Source: Methylobacterium sp. 17Sr1-1 (lineage in GTDB: Bacteria > Pseudomonadota > Alphaproteobacteria > Rhizobiales > Beijerinckiaceae). Taken from it: 64,000 nt of DNA. Both the position numbers and the translations under genes were made by a program. The notes beneath the pieces are model-generated. The model made no database searches and had not been told where the DNA came from. It saw only the letters and a list, made by a program, of their open reading frames with translations. Shown here in pieces: positions 38,353-46,731 of this stretch (position 1 is its first letter; every line of letters begins with the position of its first letter). The stretch is taken from positions 2,117,001 through 2,181,000 of the forward strand of contig NZ_CP029552.1 in assembly GCF_003173775.1 (NCBI RefSeq), written 5' to 3'.

Positions 38353-39054
38353 TCAAGGTGAGAGAGGCGCGCCGTCGCGCGCTCGCGCCACCCGGTAATA
38401 AGCCCACAGCACCTTGGCGGCGACACCGCGCCACGGCCGCCAGGCTTCGGCCCGGGCCGTTAGGGCGGCAGCGTTCGGGCGCGTCTCATGCCCGTCGGCG
38501 AGGCGCGCCGCCTCCTGCAGGGCGAGGTCGCCGGCCGGGAAGGCGTCCGGGTGGCCGAGGCAGAACAGCAGGTAGACGTCGGCGGTCCAGGGCCCGATGC
38601 CGTGCACGGCCACCATCAGCCGGTGGGCCTCGTCGGCCGGACGCGCGTGCAGGCCGTCGAGCGGCAGGTCGCCCGCGACGATCGCGGCGGCCGCCGCCCG
38701 CAGGGTACGGATCTTCGGCGCCGACAGGCCGGCCCTACGCAGCAGGTCGTCAGGCGCGGCCGACAGGGCCTCCGCGGTGAGGTCCGGCAGGGCGGCGGTC
38801 AGCCGGCCCCAGATCGCTGCGGCGCTCGCGGTCGAGATCTGCTGCGACACCACGATGCCGGCCAGCCCCTCGAAGCCCGGCGCGCGCTTGCGCAAGGCGG
38901 GCACAGCGCCCTCGGCCACCAGCCGCGCCATCACCGGATCGAGGGCCTTCAGGGCTGCCACGCCCTCCTGCAACGCCGCCTCGCAATCGAGCAGCCGGCC
39001 CGTGACGCCGGGGCCCGGCGGGCTTATGGGGTGGTGGGTCTGTCGCGTCCGCAT
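38353..39054 (-). CDS. alkA: DNA-3-methyladenine glycosylase II (AlkA-like)
   Basis: A 233-residue HhH-GPD base-excision enzyme that removes alkylated purines. Visible elements are GIVVSQQISTASAAAIWGRL, the helix-hairpin-helix VHGIGPWTADVYLLF and the catalytic aspartate (Asp176) in HPDAFPAGDLALQ. It is shorter than E. coli AlkA (282) and lacks its N-terminal domain, as is usual for the short bacterial form. The ATG at 39054 is 6 bases from the divergent gluQRS start, so upstream signals must lie in the neighbour. Confidence 0.9.
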   Translation of the reverse strand: MRTRQTHHPISPPGPGVTGRLLDCEAALQEGVAALKALDPVMARLVAEGAVPALRKRAPGFEGLAGIVVSQQISTASAAAIWGRLTAALPDLTAEALSAAPDDLLRRAGLSAPKIRTLRAAAAAIVAGDLPLDGLHARPADEAHRLMVAVHGIGPWTADVYLLFCLGHPDAFPAGDLALQEAARLADGHETRPNAAALTARAEAWRPWRGVAAKVLWAYYRVARARDGAPLSP

Positions 39055-39060
39055 CCCGCC

Positions 39061-39909
39061 GTGCCGTCTCCCCGCCTGCGCTTCGCCCCGAGCCCGAACG
39101 GGCGCCTGCATCTCGGTCACGCCTACTCGGCCCTCCTCAACGCGGAGATCGCGCGGGCGCTGCACGGTACCGTGCTGCTGCGCATCGAGGACATCGACCC
39201 GGTCCGCTGCCGGCCGGAGCTGGCCGAGGCGCTGGTCGCCGACCTCACCTGGCTCGGGCTGACCTATCCGGAGCCGGTCTGGCGCCAGTCGGCCCGGATG
39301 TCCACCTACCGCGCCGCCCTCGCGTCGTTGCAGGCGCGAGGCCTGATCTATCCCTGCACCTGCACCCGCCGGGAGATCCAGGACGCGGCCGGCGGCGCCC
39401 GCGACCCGGACGGGGCGCCGCTTTATCTCGGCACCTGCCGCGGCCGGCCCGTGCCGAACGAGCCGCATGCCTGGCGCCTCGACATGGCCCGCGCGCTCGC
39501 GCTCTGCCCGGGCCCCTTCGCCTACGCCGCCTTCACCCCGGGCGCGCCCGAGGCGGCCCGCAACCCCGACCCGGCCCGCTGGGGCGACGCGGTGCTCGCC
39601 CGCAAGGACGTGCCGACGAGCTACCACCTCGCCGTGGTCCTCGACGACGCCGCGCAAGGCATCACCCACGTGGTCCGCGGCCAGGATCTCGAAGCCGCCA
39701 CCGACCTCCACGTCCTGCTCCAGCGCCTGCTCGGCCTGCCGACCCCGCGCTACCACCATCACGGGCTGATCCGGGACGAGGCGGGGGACAAGCTGTCGAA
39801 GAGCCTGCGCTCCGAGGCGCTGGCGGCGTTGCGGGAGCGGGGGGTGAGGGCGGCGGAGGTGCGGGCGCGGCTGGGGTTCGGCGAGGTGCCGCCTCAGGAC
39901 CAGACGTGA
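39061..39909 (+). CDS. gluQRS: Glutamyl-queuosine tRNA(Asp) synthetase
   Basis: A 282-residue truncated GluRS-like enzyme that attaches glutamate to queuosine in the anticodon of tRNA-Asp. It has the ATP motif FAPSPNGRLHLGHAYSALLN (HIGH equivalent HLGH), the zinc cysteines CTCTRRE and YLGTCRG, and the KMSKS equivalent DKLSKSL. There is no anticodon-binding domain, as expected. The GTG at 39061 is the closest start to the conserved N-terminus; in-frame GTGs at 39031 and 39034 are alternatives. It diverges from alkA with a 6-base gap. The queuosine target tRNA-Asp genes are in this window at 52.3-52.7 kb. Confidence 0.92.
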   Translation: MPSPRLRFAPSPNGRLHLGHAYSALLNAEIARALHGTVLLRIEDIDPVRCRPELAEALVADLTWLGLTYPEPVWRQSARMSTYRAALASLQARGLIYPCTCTRREIQDAAGGARDPDGAPLYLGTCRGRPVPNEPHAWRLDMARALALCPGPFAYAAFTPGAPEAARNPDPARWGDAVLARKDVPTSYHLAVVLDDAAQGITHVVRGQDLEAATDLHVLLQRLLGLPTPRYHHHGLIRDEAGDKLSKSLRSEALAALRERGVRAAEVRARLGFGEVPPQDQT

Positions 39910-39942
39910 TCGACGCCTTCCACCCGCACGCGGGGAGGAGAG

Positions 39943-40677
39943 ATGCTCACGACCCTTGCACCCCATCCCTCCGCATACGATCCTGCCGCGCAAACGGGAG
40001 GCCCGCCCTTGTCGCTCAGCTTCGGAATCCTCGTCTTTCCGCAGGTCCAGCAGCTCGACCTCACCGGTCCCTACGAGGTCTTCGCCTCGGTGCCGGACAG
40101 CGCCGTCCACCTGATCTGGAAGGACGGCGAGTCGGTGCGCTCCGCGACCGGGCTGCCCTTCGTGCCGACCGCGACCTTCGAGACCTGCCCGCCCCTCGAC
40201 GTTCTGTGCATCCCCGGCGGCGCCGGGGTGAACGCGCTCCTCGAGGACGAGGCGGTGCTGGATTTCGTGCGGGCCCGCGCGAAGGAGGTCCGCTACCTCA
40301 CCTCGGTCTGCACCGGAGCGCTGGTGCTCGGCGCGGCCGGGCTGCTCGAGGGGAAGCGGGCCACCACCCACTGGTACGCGCACGACTTCCTCGCCCGCTT
40401 CGGCGCCGTACCGGTGCAGGACCGCGTGGTGCGCGATGGTAACCTGATCACCGCCGGCGGCGTGACCTCGGGCATCGATTTCGGGCTGGCGGTCGTGGCC
40501 GAACTCCTCGGCCGCGAGGAGGCGGAGACGGTCCAGCTCGCCCTCGAATACGCGCCGGCCCCGCCCTTCGGCGCCGGGACCCCGGCCGAGGCCCCGCCGG
40601 AGGTGCTGGAACGCGCCAAGAAGCGGCTGTCCGGGTCGAGGGCGGCCCGGGAGGCGATCATCGGGCGGATCACCTGA
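39943..40677 (+). CDS. DJ-1/PfpI family protein (isonitrile hydratase-like)
   Basis: A 244-residue protein of the DJ-1/PfpI superfamily. The core starts FGILVFPQVQQLDLTGPYEVFAS. The nucleophile elbow is LTSVCTGALVLGAAGLLEG with a catalytic cysteine, and HWYAHDF follows with His. The arrangement matches InhA isonitrile hydratases and AraC-type amidase domains. A GAGGAGAG ribosome site precedes the start. The physiological substrate is not evident from the context. It follows gluQRS by 33 bases. Confidence 0.88.
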   Translation: MLTTLAPHPSAYDPAAQTGGPPLSLSFGILVFPQVQQLDLTGPYEVFASVPDSAVHLIWKDGESVRSATGLPFVPTATFETCPPLDVLCIPGGAGVNALLEDEAVLDFVRARAKEVRYLTSVCTGALVLGAAGLLEGKRATTHWYAHDFLARFGAVPVQDRVVRDGNLITAGGVTSGIDFGLAVVAELLGREEAETVQLALEYAPAPPFGAGTPAEAPPEVLERAKKRLSGSRAAREAIIGRIT

Positions 40678-40705
40678 GAGGCTGTTCGGTCGACATCCCT
40701 CCGTG

Positions 40706-40842
40706 TCATTCCGGGGCTCGCCACAGGCGAGAACCCGGAATCCAAACCGCCGACGTCGGAGAACAAGGCGGATCGCGTTCCGCTTCATCATGAACCGTCG
40801 GCGGTCATGGATCCCGGGCTTCGCTGCGCGGCCCCGGGATGA
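40706..40842. repeat. Composite CCCGGG-palindrome repeat, copy 3
   Basis: A ~137-base composite of two family palindromes: the left at 40706-40743 (TCATTCCGGGGCTCGCC then GAACCCGGAATCC) and the right at 40806-40842 ending in CCCCGGGATGA. The ~62-base middle contains GGCGGATCGCGTTCCGCTTC. The copy at 46519 matches it in reverse orientation, including this middle. It lies in the gap between the DJ-1 gene and the 59-residue protein. Confidence 0.75.
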
Positions 40843-41003
40843 CCGGAATTCTTGCCGCGATCCGAGCCGTCCCAGCAACGGGCGTCGCCGCTTGATGCCC
40901 CCGCGCACCATCACCGCCGGACGGGCCGCAGAATCGCCCGAAACACCGGCGAGACACCTTGCAACCTTTCCTTAACCATTCCGCCCGACCCTGGTCGCGC
41001 ATG

Positions 41004-41030
41004 AAAAAAGCCGGGGCGCGAACCCCGGCT
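41004..41030 (-). terminator. Intrinsic terminator of the 59-residue protein gene
   Basis: In the direction of transcription, AGCCGGGG and its inverse CCCCGGCT form an 8-bp stem with a 6-base loop, followed by TTTTTT. It lies 32 bases past the stop codon. This is the clearest factor-independent terminator in the window. Confidence 0.85.
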
Positions 41031-41062
41031 CTTCATCGGCGACGATTACGACGCGTCCCGGC

Positions 41063-41242
41063 TCAGCCGAGATTCAGGCGGTCCACCTTGGTGCCCGCGC
41101 CGCGCAACGATTCCGGGATCGCCGAGAAATCCGCGTAGCCCGCCTCGCGTGCCATCGCGTCGAGGGCCTGCTGCTCGTTCTCGGCACCGCCGGTCCAGAG
41201 GATGGCGCCGGTCGCGGCCTGCCTGACCTGGAAGATGGCCAT
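41063..41242 (-). CDS. Small hypothetical protein, 59 residues
   Basis: A 59-residue soluble protein beginning MAIFQVRQAATGAILWTGG. It is probably beta-hairpin then helical (ENEQQALDAMAREAGYADFSAIP). The ribosome site is strong (GGGAGGAC, 8 bases from ATG) and a perfect intrinsic terminator follows, so it is a self-contained transcription unit. The reading frame extends 14 codons upstream, but the ribosome site fixes the start here. No family recognised; its compactness and isolated regulation are worth attention. It is divergent from the TetR gene. Confidence 0.75.
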   Translation of the reverse strand: MAIFQVRQAATGAILWTGGAENEQQALDAMAREAGYADFSAIPESLRGAGTKVDRLNLG

Positions 41243-41347
41243 GAAAACTGTCCTCCCGCTGAAGACTGATATCCGGACGGTCAACGCGAGCCGGTCGGTG
41301 GAGGTTGCACCGGATCGAACGTTGCAGGAACGGCCCCTTTGGGTGTA

Positions 41348-41367
41348 GAGAATGAACGTTCATTCTC
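41348..41367. promoter_or_regulatory. Perfect 20-bp palindrome, likely TetR-family operator
   Basis: GAGAATGAACGTTCATTCTC is a perfect palindrome. It overlaps the ATG used as start of the TetR gene (41352). Palindromes like this are typical operators of TetR-family repressors, so autoregulation and control of the divergent and downstream RND genes is inferred. If bound, it would block either transcription or the start itself. Confidence 0.75.
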
Positions 41368-42056
41368 AGGACCTCCCCCGCGTGCCGTCGCAACCGAACC
41401 CTGCGAACCCCACCCGCCTCGACTCGGCCGAGGAGCGCCGCACCCGCATCCTCGATGCGGCCGAGGCCTGCTTCGTCCGTCACGGCTTCCATCGTGCCAC
41501 GATGCAAGACGTGGCGGCCGAGGCCGGGATGAGCCCGGGCAACCTCTACCGCTACTTCCCCTCCAAGGACGCGATCGTGGCCGGCCTCGCCGAGCGCGAC
41601 CGTGCGGCGGTGGCGGAGGACTTTTCCGGCATCGAGACCGCCCCGGACCTGATGCAGGCCTTCGCCGCCCTGGCGCAGCGCCACCTCGCCGAGGCGCCGG
41701 CCGAGAAGGCCGTCCTGTGCCTGGAGATGTGGGCCGAGGCGACCCGCAACCCCGCCATGGCGGCGATCTGCCGGGACTTCGAGCGCGAGATCGCGGCACG
41801 CCTCTCCGGCCTCTACCGCCGGCAGCAGGCCCGCGCCGTGCAGCCGATCCCCGGCGCCGACCCGGAGGCGCTCGCCCGCCTCGTCATGGTGATGGCCGAC
41901 GGCCTCCTGGTCCGCCGCGCCCTCTCGCCCGATTTCGCCCCCGGCCCCGTCATCGACGCCATGCTGACCCTGATCGGGGCGGCGCTCGAGGGCCGCTTCG
42001 ATCCGACCGGCGCCGTGCCGTCCACTCTGCCGTCCCATCCGGAACCTGCCCGATGA
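41352..42056 (+). CDS. TetR-family transcriptional regulator
   Basis: A 234-residue repressor. The HTH is in RRTRILDAAEACFVRHGFHRATMQDVAAEAGMSPGNLYRYFPSKDAIV, in pieces the classical TetR pattern. The C-terminal ligand domain is variable and likely senses a pump substrate. The ATG at 41352 is within a 20-bp palindrome; the weak ribosome site there means a downstream GTG (41382) is an alternative start. It overlaps the adaptor gene by 4 bases (ATGA), so the three genes (regulator, adaptor, pump) form one operon. Confidence 0.9.
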   Translation: MNVHSQDLPRVPSQPNPANPTRLDSAEERRTRILDAAEACFVRHGFHRATMQDVAAEAGMSPGNLYRYFPSKDAIVAGLAERDRAAVAEDFSGIETAPDLMQAFAALAQRHLAEAPAEKAVLCLEMWAEATRNPAMAAICRDFEREIAARLSGLYRRQQARAVQPIPGADPEALARLVMVMADGLLVRRALSPDFAPGPVIDAMLTLIGAALEGRFDPTGAVPSTLPSHPEPAR

Positions 42057-43273
42057 CCCGCCTCCGTCGCCACGCCGGCGTTCCGGCCGCCCTCGTCGCC
42101 CTCCTCGTCGCTGCCCCCGCGGGGGCCGCCGAGACCCTGCCCACGGCCGGCCCGGTCGTCACGGCGGCGCCGGCGCCCGCCGTCACGGTGGCGGTGGCCG
42201 CCGAGCGCGAGATCGTCGAGCGCGCCGTCGTCACCGGCACCCTGGTGCCGCGGGACGAGATCCTGGTCTCGCCCGAGATCGAGGGCTGCCGCATCACCGA
42301 ATTGCTGGTGGAGGAGGGCGACCGGGTCGCCAAGGGTGCGGTGCTGGCGCGGCTCTCGCGCGAGATGCTCGACACCCAGCTCGCCCAGAACGCCGCCGCC
42401 ATCGCCCGGGCCGAGGGCGCGGTGGCGCAGGCGCGCAGCACCATCGTGCAGGCCGAGGCCGCCCAGGTCGAGGCGGCGCTCTCGTTCGAGCGTGCCCAGT
42501 CGCTGATGAAGTCCGGCAACGGCACCGCCGCGGTGCTGGAGCAGCGCGAATCCGCCGCCAAGGCCGCCGAGGGCAAGCTGTCGGCGGCCCGCAACGGCCT
42601 CGCCATCGCCCAGGCCGACCTCGCCCAGGCCCGCGCCCAGCGCAGCGAGCTCGACCTGAAGCTCGCCCGCACGGAGATCCGTGCGCCGGAGGGCGGCATC
42701 GTCAGCCGCCGCACCGCCCGGGTCGGCGCCACGGCCTCGGCTTCCGCCGAGCCCTTGTTCCGGCTGATCGCCCGCGGCGAGATCGAGCTCGAGGGCGAGG
42801 TCCCGGAGACCGGCCTCGCTCGCCTGCGCGCCGGCGCTCCGGCGAGCCTCGATCTCGACACGACGGAGGGGCCGGTCGCCGTCTCCGGCAAGGTGCGCGT
42901 CGTCTACCCGGAGATCGACCGGGCGACGCGGCTCGGCAAGGTCCGGGTCAAGCTCGAGGCCGATCCGCGCCTGCGCATCGGCGCCTTCGCCCGCGGCGCG
43001 GTCGAGGCGGCGCGGCGCACCGGCGTCGCGGTGCCGATCGCCTCGGTGGTCTACGGGGCCTCGGGCCCGACCGTGCTGGTGGTCTCCGGCGAGCGGGTCG
43101 AGGCGCGATCGATCCGCACCGGCCTCTCGGCCGGCGGCTTCATCGAGGCCCGCGACGGGGTCAAGGCCGGCGAGGCGGTCGTCGCCCGGGCGGGCAGCTT
43201 CCTGCGCGACGGCGACCGGGTCCGCCCGATCTACCCCGCCCTGCCGGCCACCGCCGAGGCCGGGCGTCCCTGA
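42053..43273 (+). CDS. RND efflux periplasmic adaptor (MFP) subunit
   Basis: A 406-residue periplasmic protein with an N-terminal signal (MTRLRRHAGVPAALVALLVAAPAGAAE). Its domains follow the MFP order: barrel-sandwich hybrid (VSPEIEGCRITELLVEEGDRVAKGAVLARL), alpha-helical hairpin (LAQNAAAIARAEGAVAQARST through ARAQRSELDLKLA), the lipoyl half (EIRAPEGGIVSRRTARVG), then beta-barrel and membrane-proximal parts. It links the pump to an outer-membrane channel; no TolC-type gene is present locally. Overlaps TetR by 4 bases. Confidence 0.93.
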   Translation: MTRLRRHAGVPAALVALLVAAPAGAAETLPTAGPVVTAAPAPAVTVAVAAEREIVERAVVTGTLVPRDEILVSPEIEGCRITELLVEEGDRVAKGAVLARLSREMLDTQLAQNAAAIARAEGAVAQARSTIVQAEAAQVEAALSFERAQSLMKSGNGTAAVLEQRESAAKAAEGKLSAARNGLAIAQADLAQARAQRSELDLKLARTEIRAPEGGIVSRRTARVGATASASAEPLFRLIARGEIELEGEVPETGLARLRAGAPASLDLDTTEGPVAVSGKVRVVYPEIDRATRLGKVRVKLEADPRLRIGAFARGAVEAARRTGVAVPIASVVYGASGPTVLVVSGERVEARSIRTGLSAGGFIEARDGVKAGEAVVARAGSFLRDGDRVRPIYPALPATAEAGRP

Positions 43274-43282
43274 CGCCTCCCT

Positions 43283-43328
43283 GCATCATTCGCCGAAGAG
43301 GTCACCGGTTCGGCGGCGAAAATGATGC
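43283..43328. repeat. Two-hairpin element family, short copy C
   Basis: 46-base imperfect palindrome starting GCATCATTCGCCGAAGAGG, with the family centre ACCGGTTCG, ending GCGAAAATGATGC. It corresponds to the first hairpin of the copies at 13077, 22489 and 51171. It sits between the adaptor and pump genes of one operon. Confidence 0.7.
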
Positions 43329-43371
43329 AAAAATATGAGCTTCGCTCCTCTCTCGTGAACGGGTCCGCTCG

Positions 43372-46300
43372 ATGCGCCTGAACGTCTCCGCCTGGGCGAT
43401 CCGCAAGCCGATCCCCTCGATCGTGCTCTTCCTGGTGCTCGGGCTGCTCGGCCTCGTGAGCTTCCGCAGCCTGCCGATCACCCGCTTCCCCAACATCGAC
43501 GTGCCGATCGTCTCGGTGACGGTGACGCAGGCCGGCGCCGCGCCGAGCGAACTCCAGACCCAGGTCACCAAATGGGTCGAGGACGCGGTGGCGGGGGTGA
43601 AGGGCGTCAAGCACATCACCTCGGCGATCACCGAGGGCACCTCGGCCACGACGATCGAGTTCCGCCTCGAGGTGAACACCGACCGGGCGGTCAACGACGT
43701 CAAGGACGCGATCGCCAAGATCCGGATGAACCTGCCCCGGACGATCGACGAGCCGATCATCACCCGGGTCGAGATCGCCGGCCTGCCGATCATGGTCTAC
43801 GGCGCCTCGGCGCCCGCGATGACGCCCGAGGACCTGTCGTGGTTCGTCGACGACGTGGTGGCGCGCCAGATCCAGGGCCTGCGCGGCGTCGGCGGCGTCG
43901 AGCGCTTGGGCGGCGTCGCCCGCGAGGTGCGGGTGACCCTGAAGCCCGACCGGCTGCTGGCGCTCGGCATCACCGCCGCCGACGTCAACAAGCAGCTGCG
44001 CCTGACCTCCGCCGACATGGCCGGCGGCCGGGCCGAGGTCGGCGGCCAGGAGCAGTCGATCCGCACGCTCGCCGCCTCCGCGAGCCTCGACACCCTCGCG
44101 GCGACCTCGATCGTGCTGCCGGGCGGGCGCAAGGTGCGCCTCGACGACCTCGCGACCCTGACCGACGGCGCCGAGGAGCCGCGCACCTTCGCGCGCCTCA
44201 ACGGCGAGCCGGTCGTCGCCTTCGCGATCTCGCGGGCGAGCGGCGCCAGCGACGCCTCGGTGGGCGAGGTGGTGGCGAAGAAGATCGACGAGTTCGCCAA
44301 GGAGTATCCGGGCGTTCGTTTCGACCGGATCGACTCCTCGGTCACCAACACCATCGGCAACTACGAATCCGCCATGCACAGCCTGATGGAGGGCGCGGCC
44401 CTCGCGGTGCTGGTGGTGTTCCTGTTCCTGCGCGACTGGCGCGCCACGCTGATCGCCGCGGTGGCGCTGCCGCTCTCGGTCTTCCCGACCTTCTGGGCGA
44501 TGAGCGCGATGGGCTTCTCGCTCAACGCGGTGAGCCTCTTGGCCATCACCCTCGTCACCGGCATCCTGGTCGACGACGCGATCGTGGAGATCGAGAACAT
44601 CGTCCGCCACGTCCGGCTCGGCAAGTCGGCCTATCGCGCGGCGATCGAGGGCGCCGACGAGATCGGGCTCGCGGTCATCGCCATCACGGCGACCTTGATC
44701 GCGATCTTCGCCCCCGTGTCGTTCATGGGCGGCATCGCCGGACAGTACTTCAAGCAGTTCGGCCTCACCATCGCGGCGGCCGTCTTCATGTCGCTCTTGG
44801 TCGCCCGCCTCATCACCCCGATGATGGCGGCCTACTTCCTGCGCGACCACGGCCACCACGAGGAGCGCGAGGGTCCGGTGATGCGGACCTACAACCGGGT
44901 CGTGCTGTGGTCGGTGCGGCACAAATACGTGACCCTGGTGGTCGGCCTCGCGCTGTTCGCCGCCTCGATCATGTCGACGAGCCTGCTGCCCGCCGGCTTC
45001 CTGCCCAAGGAGGACGCGGCCCGCACCCTGATGGTGGTCGAGCTGCCGCCGGGGGCGCGGCTCGAGGACACGATCGCGGTCACCGACCGGGTCGCGCAGC
45101 GCATCCGCACCCTGCCGGAGGTGAAATCCGTCTTCGTCGACGGCGGCCGCCAGCTGCCGGGCAAGAAGGAGGTGCGGCTCGCCACCCTGACCATCAACCT
45201 GACGCCGAAGAACGCCCGGGTGCGCAAGCAGGCCGACGTGGAAGCGGCGATCATGGACCTGATGCGCGACGAGCCGGACGTGCGCTACTGGTCGCTCCGC
45301 GAGGGTGGCCAGCGCGACTTCAGCCTCATCGTCGCCGGCGGCGACACCGCCACGGTGACCGAGGTGGCGGAGAAGATGCAGCGCGAGGTCGCGGCCCTGC
45401 CGAACCTCGTCAACGTGATGTCGACCGCGCCGCTCGACCGGACCGAGGTGCGCATCCGCCCCAAGCCCGGCGTCGCCGCCGATCTCGGCGTCTCGACCGA
45501 CACCATCGCCGAGACAGTGCGCGTCGGCACGATTGGCGACATCGGCCAGAACCTCGCCAAGTTCAACGCCACCGACCGGCAGATTCCGATCCGGGTGCAG
45601 CTGCCAATGGCCCTGCGCGGCGACCTCTCGGCGCTGGAGAGCCTGAAGGTGCCGGCGAAGAACGGCGCCTCGGTGCCGCTCTCGGCGGTGGCCGACATTA
45701 GCCTCGGCCGCGGGCCGACCGCGATCGACCGCTACGACCGCGCCGTGCGCGTGGCACTGGAGGCCAACATGCAGGGCTCGGACGCGCTCGGCGAGCAGAT
45801 CAAGCTCGCGATGAGCACCCCGACCGCCAGCAACCTGCCGCCCGGCGTGAGCTTGCGCCAGACCGGCGACGCCGAGGTGATGGGCGAGGTGTTCGAGGGC
45901 TTCGCGATGGCGATGGGCGCCGGCCTGATGATGGTGCTGGGCGTCCTGATCCTGCTCTTCGGCTCGTTCTTCCAGCCGCTGACCATCCTGTTCTCGTTGC
46001 CGCTGTCGATCGGCGGCGCGATCCTCGGCCTCCTGATCTTCAACCGGCCGATCTCGATGCCGGTGGTGATCGGCATCCTGATGCTGATGGGCGTGGTGAC
46101 CAAGAACGCCATCATGCTGGTCGATTTCGCCGTCGAGGAGATGGGCCGCGGCGTCGACCGCGTCACCGCCATCACCCAGGCCGGCGCCAAGCGCGCCCGG
46201 CCGATCGTGATGACGACGATCGCCATGGCGGCCGGCATGGTGCCGAGCGCGATGGCCTTCGGCATCGGCGGCGAGTTCCGCTCGCCGATGGCGATCGCGG

Positions 46301-46473
46301 TGATCTCGGGGCTGATCGTCTCGACCCTGCTGTCGCTGGTCTTCGTGCCGGCGATCTTCCTGCTGATGGACGACCTGTCGCGGCTGATGGGGCGGCTGCT
46401 CGGGCGGTTCGTCGGCGCGGTGGACGAGCCGCCGGGGCACGAGGCAGCGCATCGGCCGGCGGCGGCGGAGTAG
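43372..46473 (+). CDS. RND-type multidrug efflux pump permease (AcrB/MdtB-like)
   Basis: A 1033-residue proton-driven pump of the inner membrane. It has 12 helices in two repeats and large periplasmic loops. It starts MRLNVSAWAIRKPIPSIVLF and shows the family region GFSLNAVSLLAITLVTGILVDDAIVEIENI in helix 4, whose two neighbouring aspartates (VDDAIVEIEN) are the proton-relay residues, and KNAIMLVDFAVEEMGRG near helix 10. Length matches typical HAE1 pumps. It is separated from the adaptor by ~100 bases carrying repeat copy C. Substrates unknown; probably induced through the TetR gene. Confidence 0.95.
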   Translation: MRLNVSAWAIRKPIPSIVLFLVLGLLGLVSFRSLPITRFPNIDVPIVSVTVTQAGAAPSELQTQVTKWVEDAVAGVKGVKHITSAITEGTSATTIEFRLEVNTDRAVNDVKDAIAKIRMNLPRTIDEPIITRVEIAGLPIMVYGASAPAMTPEDLSWFVDDVVARQIQGLRGVGGVERLGGVAREVRVTLKPDRLLALGITAADVNKQLRLTSADMAGGRAEVGGQEQSIRTLAASASLDTLAATSIVLPGGRKVRLDDLATLTDGAEEPRTFARLNGEPVVAFAISRASGASDASVGEVVAKKIDEFAKEYPGVRFDRIDSSVTNTIGNYESAMHSLMEGAALAVLVVFLFLRDWRATLIAAVALPLSVFPTFWAMSAMGFSLNAVSLLAITLVTGILVDDAIVEIENIVRHVRLGKSAYRAAIEGADEIGLAVIAITATLIAIFAPVSFMGGIAGQYFKQFGLTIAAAVFMSLLVARLITPMMAAYFLRDHGHHEEREGPVMRTYNRVVLWSVRHKYVTLVVGLALFAASIMSTSLLPAGFLPKEDAARTLMVVELPPGARLEDTIAVTDRVAQRIRTLPEVKSVFVDGGRQLPGKKEVRLATLTINLTPKNARVRKQADVEAAIMDLMRDEPDVRYWSLREGGQRDFSLIVAGGDTATVTEVAEKMQREVAALPNLVNVMSTAPLDRTEVRIRPKPGVAADLGVSTDTIAETVRVGTIGDIGQNLAKFNATDRQIPIRVQLPMALRGDLSALESLKVPAKNGASVPLSAVADISLGRGPTAIDRYDRAVRVALEANMQGSDALGEQIKLAMSTPTASNLPPGVSLRQTGDAEVMGEVFEGFAMAMGAGLMMVLGVLILLFGSFFQPLTILFSLPLSIGGAILGLLIFNRPISMPVVIGILMLMGVVTKNAIMLVDFAVEEMGRGVDRVTAITQAGAKRARPIVMTTIAMAAGMVPSAMAFGIGGEFRSPMAIAVISGLIVSTLLSLVFVPAIFLLMDDLSRLMGRLLGRFVGAVDEPPGHEAAHRPAAAE

Positions 46474-46518
46474 GGGAGGCGCAGGCCTTTCCCGCGACCG
46501 GGGCTGAAACCCTCGATG

Positions 46519-46656
46519 TCATCCCGGGGCCGCGCAGCGGAACCCGGGATCCATCACCGCCGCGGATGCAGAATGAAGCGGAACGCTGTCCGCCTCGTCC
46601 GCTCACGTCAGCGGTTATGGATCCCGGGTTCTCGGCTTCGCCGAGCCCCGGGATGA
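46519..46656. repeat. Composite CCCGGG-palindrome repeat, copy 4
   Basis: A ~138-base composite with the same architecture as the copy at 40706 but reversed. The left palindrome (46519-46552) begins TCATCCCGGGGCCGCG. The middle contains GAAGCGGAACGCTGTCCGCC, the inverse of the middle of copy 3. The right palindrome ends GAGCCCCGGGATGA. It lies in the gap between the convergent pump and trpE genes. Confidence 0.8.
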
Positions 46657-46731
46657 CGCGGAGGGTGATAGGGGCGGGGTTCATCTGCTCGTAGACTAGG
46701 CGATAGAGCAGTTCTCAGAAAAGCAGGTCCG

